Source: Sipunculus nudus (Eukaryota; Annelida; Sipuncula; Golfingiida; Sipunculidae). From it: a DNA stretch of 64,000 nucleotides. The notes under the pieces are model-generated. The model worked only from the letters and a program-made list of their open reading frames with translations. It had not been told where the DNA came from and did no database searches. How positions within the stretch are numbered: the first letter of the stretch is position 1; each line of letters begins with the position of its first letter. The translations under genes were made by a program, and so were the position numbers. The stretch covers positions 5,603,579 through 5,667,578 of the forward strand of contig CM049307.1 in NCBI GenBank assembly GCA_026874595.1, written 5' to 3'. Below, one piece after another: positions 57,847-64,000 of this stretch.

Positions 57847-58342
57847 TGCAGGCGGCTAAATTTTTCTAACGTATCACGGAAGAAAAACTGTGGGAGGGAC
57901 GACCGGTCATTTGAAGCCCCCCTCCCCCAGATGTTGCGAGAGGAAATTGTTTCTGTGAGTTACAGTTGTGTTTAGTATTAACTGAGTGACTGCATATTCT
58001 CTATCTCTCTCACTCTCGCTTTATTACCAAAACCATATGCATTCATATATTCTTGACATGAATAAGCATGGATGCATCGTGGTAATTTTATTAGAGAGAT
58101 GGGGCTTTTATTTTTATGAGGGACAATTCCGATAGATATTTCAATTTGACAACTCCTTTTCTAAAGTCCTATCCCCATGATAACAAACTAAGGGGATGAA
58201 GGGTGTGTGTGGGGCCCGTGGACGTAAGTGTGGGAGGGTTAGGCGCTGTCCCCATCCTTCGATAGAGTTTAATCATAGAATGCAGCAAAACTTGAGCACA
58301 TATCACTCAAAGTTCTACTTATGAAAATAACGTTAAACATTA

Positions 58343-58677
58343 GGCCAAAATAAAAAAAGGTATGGTTCTCAGGCACTTTTTTCAGAAATCAATGCGGGCG
58401 GGCGCTTTTTATATTTTAAATTTTTTGGTATGCTTCGATAAAAATGTGAAATAATAAGGGAAAAGCATGAAAATAACAGTTTTATTTTGCTAAATAAGTA
58501 AAAGCACTTCAAAACAAAGGAAACTGTATGATTTTATCTTCTTGAAAGAAATGTCGGAGCGGCAGCAGCTCAAAATTGGAAAGTTTTTATTGAAAATCAA
58601 AATAAAAATTTTTGATGCGGGGGTGTAAAATTGATGCGGGCGGTGCCTGAGAACCATACCTTTAATTTTTTTTGGCC
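58343..58677. mobile_element. PIF/Harbinger-type MITE, 335 bp, with TTA target duplication
   Basis: It begins 'ggccaaaataaaaaaaggta' 'tggttctcaggcac' and ends with the inverted counterpart, 'gtgcctgagaaccatacct' ... 'ttttttttggcc'. It is flanked on both sides by TTA (58340-58342 and 58678-58680). Short elements with GGCC-type ends and 3-bp TTA duplications are typical of non-autonomous PIF/Harbinger elements. Non-coding. Confidence 0.85.
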
Positions 58678-58780
58678 TTACAGAACACGTTTAAATGTTC
58701 ACTTTATAAAATGATATCTGGGCAATAACATAATGAAAATGCACATTTATGAAAATGTTAGTTACAAAATAACCCCCCCC

Positions 58781-58864
58781 CCACACACACACACATACAC
58801 ACGCACAAAAAGTGTAGTTCTGTCACAGGCTTCCTTTTTTTTTTTGGGGGGGGGGGGGGGGGGG
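58781..58864. repeat. Low complexity: poly-C/(CA)n and poly-G
   Basis: C-run and CACA repeat at about 58771-58805, T-run then G-run at about 58835-58864. Confidence 0.9.
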
Positions 58865-58950
58865 TAATAACATTATTCAGTCTTTCAAATAAACAAAATG
58901 TTAAGCAACAATTGAAATGATTGTTTAGTTTCGTTTTTATATAAAATTTC

Positions 58951-58953
<3 letters not shown>

Positions 58954-59028
<75 letters not shown>
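58954..59028. repeat. (TA)n microsatellite
   Basis: About 37 TA units, the longest in the window. Confidence 0.95.
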
Positions 59029-59031
<3 letters not shown>

Positions 59032-59129
59032 GGCCATCTGTGTTTGTCAGGTGCCGCCAAGAAAATATCGACAGGGGGCGCTGTTACACGCTTGGCTGTA
59101 TTCAAGTGATTCACAATTCCCAAGGCTCT

Positions 59130-59348
59130 CCCCTAAACAAACAGGACGCCCGGGTATTTAATAGACCACAGATATGCCCGGAATGTGGGCTATGCCAATA
59201 TTTACAATCTATAGCCAATGACAATGTGGTGAGATACATTTCAAAGACGTGATGGGCGGGGCGCCAAGTGGTCCCTGACCATGGCGGGGCCCTAAAACCC
59301 AGCTGTACCGACAGAGAGGGGGGGGGGCGGTGCTGGCTACAAGGCTTC
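59130..59348 (+). promoter_or_regulatory. Candidate CpG-rich promoter
   Basis: A sharp rise in GC and CpG is seen against AT-rich flanks, continuing to about 59880. It contains 'gggtatttaatag' (TATA-like, 59153), two CCAAT motifs ('tgccaat' at about 59194, 'agccaatgac' at 59213), a GC box 'gatgggcggggcg' (59250) and 'accatggcggg' (59278). This combination suggests a polymerase II promoter, with the direction favoured by the exon that follows. Confidence 0.4.
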
Positions 59349-59436
59349 ATGGCGAAAACCCGGACGAAGCAAAACCTCCAAAGGCCAACAAATGTCATGC
59401 TATGTCAGAAGCAAAGTTTGCATCAGAACGTCAGTG
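59349..59436 (+). CDS. Candidate first coding exon of an unidentified gene
   Basis: From ATG 59349 ('gcttcATGGCG') the frame reads MAKTRTKQNLQRPTNVM then LCQKQSLHQNVSG, with one extra base, and runs into the donor GTAAGT at 59437. The basic, Gln-rich N-terminus is not one I can assign. An in-frame upstream ATG at 59268 is possible. The exon directly follows a CpG-rich promoter-like region, and 4.5 kb of AT-rich sequence downstream would be its first intron. The next exon would lie outside the window. Confidence 0.35.
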
Positions 59437-62400
59437 GTAAGTTGTACACTTTTACGCCTGAGCACAGAGCGATTTATTAATGCGCAATAACCCCACGTTG
59501 CGTTCGGATTGATCAATGAATGCACATACGGGCGACGTCCGCAGACTACGCATGAAACTTGATCGCGGAATGTTTCTATATTTTATACTTTTCTTCATTT
59601 CTCACGGAAAATTGAAGGTAAAAAAGCGAGGAAAGTGCGCAGCACTGGCCGTTTAGAGAAGGGCCGGTTGTTTTCCCAGACTTTCACGCAGCGCACATTT
59701 TTTTCTCGCGGAGAGCAATTGTCTGCATAGTTTCCTGTCGAAGTGGCCCCGCAGTACTTCGAGGTTATTTATAGCCTGGCTGACATGGTTTAGTCCATAC
59801 GGGTGCAGCAACAGTCGGCGAAATGCGTTTAAAGAGCGTACGTGGTGAAACTGTATTGCCGTCATAATTTTGCACATACATCATATTAAAGGTGCAAAAG
59901 CATACCATCAGCCAAGGCATGCAGTTATTTAAAAAAAAAAAAAGAGTTGAAGTATATTACAAAGGGCAACACTTAAGCTGATTGCATGTAGCTTTGTTAT
60001 TAATTTGTTATTGATAAGACTTGTTAATTGGTATGGGTGTATGTCTTTATAATCTGCATTTACAGAATTATTAAGTTATTGAAATTTTCTGACTTAGGAA
60101 GAATATGTTGTTTAAATATCAGACATTTAAAATGGAATGTTTGGATGTCAGTACAAGGCTTGTAAATTAAAATGAGGTCCTTGAAAAATATTAAATATAT
60201 AAAAATATTGAGATCTTAGTATTCTTAGGCAATAAAAAGAAAATAAATAAATTAGGCAGTATTATCAAGAAATTTCCATTTGACTGGGGGCTATCTCACA
60301 GTAACCAAAAATCCACATTCATAAAGCAAGCAATTATGTTCTGTGATTAGAGCTTATATTATAAGAAAAATACCCAAAGAAATTAATATAGCATGTATTT
60401 AAAAAAGTTTTTTCACTGGGGGAGGAGGATTCCCCCTCCCACACTCTCTTTATGCTTTGCTCTGACAAAGGAATTATCTCTTCCATCCCCTCAGACTTTG
60501 ATCAGGCTATGGCCCTGAATCCATACAGTTATTAATCACTTGGGCAAAATTCCCACCTTGTATACTTTAAATTCAGATGACTGAAATATTAAAGCATTCA
60601 CAGAATTTTAATGCTACTGAAATGTTACTCGGACCTAAAATATCATGAAATTAAAGAAAATCATGGAAAAATACTGCGGATAATTAGACTTTTAATTTTA
60701 TATTTACCTTCTTACTGATTGGCTTTGGGGGTAATTTAGTTTCACACACTCAGACTAACAGAAAGTATCATGTAACGTACCTTCATGTAAAATCGTAAGG
60801 TTGGGTGCTTTCTGCATTCTTATATAAAATCTAGTGAAGACCTGCACCTTTTTGAAGATTTTAAAGCGTATTGAACCATCAGTATTAGTGAAGTCTCGTA
60901 ATGAAAGAATTCACATTTATAATGCTGAATTGATTCAAATTTATTCATAGGAGATTGATTTTCTTTAAATTTATTTTTTCTGACAAAATTTTAAATTCCT
61001 AAAAACCATCTGGTAATATGAATACACAAGCTGATGTTTGTCTCTGATGCAGACAGAAAACAAGGACTTCATCACCCTTTTCATATTTCATCTTTAATGG
61101 TTAAATCATTGGTTACAGTATTATGTATACTCTTATTAACCTTATGCATCTTCTGTATTAACATACAAGATATAATACTGTTATATTACATGTGTATAGA
61201 AAAAAATGAATCATTAGTAATTATATTTTTTCCAATGGATATGTTTATTATAATACTTTAAACAACATTAGAGACTAACTTTGGAAAAATGATATTTTAA
61301 ATTTATCTGATAATTTAAAATATGCAAAGTAAATCAAGAATTTCCCTGAAATAAAATCGAATTTCATTGGGTAATATTTGTTTAGTCTGATATTTAGACA
61401 AGTGAGATAATGATGCAGGTCATTTTAGGTTTTCTGTTGTATTCAGAAATATTGATGAATAACTTTTAAAGAATATGTTGTGTTGAAAATAATTGAAAAG
61501 TAAGACTTGCTTGTAATGATACACCTTCAGTGGAAGTAATTTAACAAACTTTGTAGGATGCTTTTCATTTATATAACACTACATGTTTTGAACAGTTTGT
61601 ACATTATGATTGTAATATTTCATAACTTGCTAGTATCATACATTTCTTTAAAACAAATAATTGTATCAGTCTGTGTTGACAGCTTTATATATAGCATTTT
61701 AACCTCATAACTTCATGTAATCTTCTTGCAGATTTTGGTATGTATTGTTTGCACATATAAATAGTGAATAAAGAAATAATATATTAATATACAATATCTT
61801 TTAAAAGAAATAGGATGAGGTTATCTTCCAGAAATACCTTATCCAAATTATTTGAGAATCTTTTGAATATCAGCTTTATGTAACTGGAAATTAATATTGA
61901 ATTTCATACATTAAATAAAAGTTAATCCCTTGCTAACTTTGCCAGGTTTGGGCTATTGATGGTTTTATTATAGAAAAAATGAACTGTTACTCTTAAGAGA
62001 ATTCAGCCATTCCAGTCAGTAAATATAACTCCTGCAGGGTTTAGTGAATTGCTAAATAAATTGCTAAATTGTCTCGTCAGATTTTACACTTTCAATTCTG
62101 GTATTTTGCTATATTCTTGCTCTCTGTTCAGCTCTCTAAACAGTTGAGAAATGTTACCTTGGACAAATAAACACCAGGAATGATTAAATAAACTCATATT
62201 ACATTAATTCTGTAGTATTATTTATTGTTTAACCTATATTTAATTTAAAATTCTGTGACAACAGAAAAAAATTAAATATCTGTTGCAAAATTAAACTGCT
62301 GTGTACTATCATTTGTCCCTTATCTCCAGTAACTCATTATGAGATTAAAGTCCTGCATTTGGATTCATGTAATTTATGCATTTTATGCATGTATTTATCT

Positions 62401-64000
62401 CATGTAATAATTTATTTCATGTGATTATATTAATTTTCTTAACAGTATTTTAAAGGTTTAGTTCAAAATGATTTTATTAATATATAACATGTAGTAATAT
62501 GAATTGTATTGTGAAGGGCCATGAGCAATTGTGAATTGGTATGGTGCTATATAAATGCTGTATAATGTTATTGTTAATTAAAAATTAATAGAAATTTAGT
62601 ATACTGAATATCATTTAACAATAATCCTAAGAATTAAAACAGGCAAAAAGTGAACATTTCAATTAAAAAAATTATTATGTTAGAAACTAAAATTACTTAA
62701 TAGGAAAATAGCTTTACATTTCACCTGCATACATATGGCAAACCAGCAAATATTGTTAACAATTTAATTTTTTAATGCTTATATGGAGTCAAAGTTGTTC
62801 AGCAGGATGTAGCCAAATATAATCAGAATCAGTCTCATTCCTTGTTTCCAGAAGAAGTCAGTCTTTAATTGTCACAGACATTAAACATCCTCTATGATAC
62901 AAAAATAAATAGTTAATCATTGAAGATATGGAAAATTAGGTTGATAAATTAAGAGTAAGTGTCAAGGTAGTAAGGTGAATGAGATATATTAATGAAAGTT
63001 TGAAAAGAAGAAGAAGTTTTAGTAAATTTTGTAAATTCATTTTAATAATAATTTTGAGATTTATTATGTGACATTTAAAAAAATGAACACTTGTATTCAA
63101 GAAATTTGTTTTTATCTACCTATTATTTTATGTTTTTCTTGGAGAGTCTTCAATATATTAGAAAAATTTAAATTTTTGAAAATTCATGAATAATTAAAAC
63201 CTAGATAAAATATATTTTCCTTTGATAAATGGTTTGGATTTGCAATACTACTTTTGACTTTATTATAAATGATACATTACTTTTTATAAATTTAGCAGAA
63301 TTATTAGCTTTACCTAACTAATGGCCCAGCTAAATATGGGTATGTGAGTTTTCATAGCATTGTCTTCCTAGCATATACATTTTATTTTATGATAGAAATA
63401 TTGAATCAGGCTAGGGTTGTATTGGATTGTTGGTATTTTTGTATCCCTAAGTTATTTGCCACCAGATAAAAAGAGAGATTGTTCAAATTGCTATAATTAT
63501 AATGCTACATATACAAGCATTTCAGCCATGAAGAATGTATATGAATGATTCTGACAGTATAAAATAGAGGTTTGCCATTAAAATCCTTTGGTATTGACTA
63601 CCTCGTATGCTTTCCTGCAATCAAAGATGACTTCAAAGAAAAATCACAGACCGTGCTTTATATACCTAAATTCAGAATTCCTGACCTGCAAACCTAGTTT
63701 GAAAAGTTGTAAGGAAGCATCCATCCCCTTGAGCAAAACATGATTTGAATTTTGAATTAAGAAAACTTAATTGAAAAAATCTGAGGCTTCATTGAGCCAG
63801 TACTGCAGGACCAACTCCACTTGAGCAAATATTACTCCATTAAAATAATTTTTCAGTTCACAGCAATAGAACAACTCCCTGTACAATATTCCTTGTCCTA
63901 CAGAGCCTCAGAGCACTTGATCATGTATGCATCCTTCTGAAGTAGAACATTAGAGTCGGGAGATAATGTGTAGCACAGTGTATCATCATTATACGAAGCA
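59437..64000 (+). other. AT-rich sequence, probable intron
   Basis: CpG-rich to about 59880 (a minus-strand open frame 59877-59653 there is probably a by-product of composition), then strongly AT-rich with no satellite, no element ends and no coding exon recognised. Near 62510-62575 'gaagggccatgagcaattgt' / 'tgctatataaatgctgta' resembles the 3' tail seen in some metazoan SINE/LINE repeats, a weak call. Confidence 0.4.

Overview
This is a eukaryotic nuclear window. It is AT-rich, gene-poor, and dominated by tandem arrays and transposable elements. The repeat types suggest a mollusc, probably a bivalve: (CCGT)n/(CTGT)n-bearing non-autonomous elements with modular tandem interiors, a '...GACCCATGGGTCCCTTGT' terminus family, a 'CCCCTGCCACAAAGTGGCCG' family and a Gmr1-like Gypsy remnant. 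That assignment is inference from repeat style and from the one gene I recognise.

The only gene identified with confidence is the 3' end of SLC39A11 (ZIP11 zinc transporter) on the + strand. Its penultimate coding exon is 8361-8519 and its last is 32412-32490. The codon split across the junction closes in frame, and the 23.9-kb intron between them is packed with repeats. The penultimate exon's acceptor sits in an 11-copy, 33-bp tandem array. Every copy carries its own T-rich tract, CAG and the first 15 exon bases, so the gene has about eleven candidate acceptors. The last exon is preceded by a different array of acceptor-like modules.

Layout. 1-8020: upstream intron with degenerate tandem arrays and a truncated element (REP-A copy 1) ending at the acceptor array. 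8520-20293: nested non-autonomous elements, where empty-site comparison defines two insertions. 20293-25061: minus-strand, decayed Gmr1-like retrotransposon with SCAN-like gag, protease, and integrase upstream of reverse transcriptase. 25304-30844: two elements with inverted termini, the second carrying many AGGTCA repeats. 31187-32350: another modular element and the second acceptor-like array.

34250-44765 is one 10.5-kb satellite whose monomer drifts from 45 to 46 bp and forms a 223-bp, then 669-bp, higher-order repeat. 44777-48502 holds a 343-bp duplication and about 20 copies of a 150-bp monomer containing a poly-C tract, splice-like signals and AATAAA.

48503-64000 is mostly single-copy AT-rich DNA with many (TA)n tracts, an internally deleted pogo-like element (55109-56142), a Harbinger-type MITE (58343-58677), a possible three-exon transcript (51051-52335) and a CpG-rich promoter/first-exon candidate (59130-59436). 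I saw no rRNA, tRNA or CRISPR.
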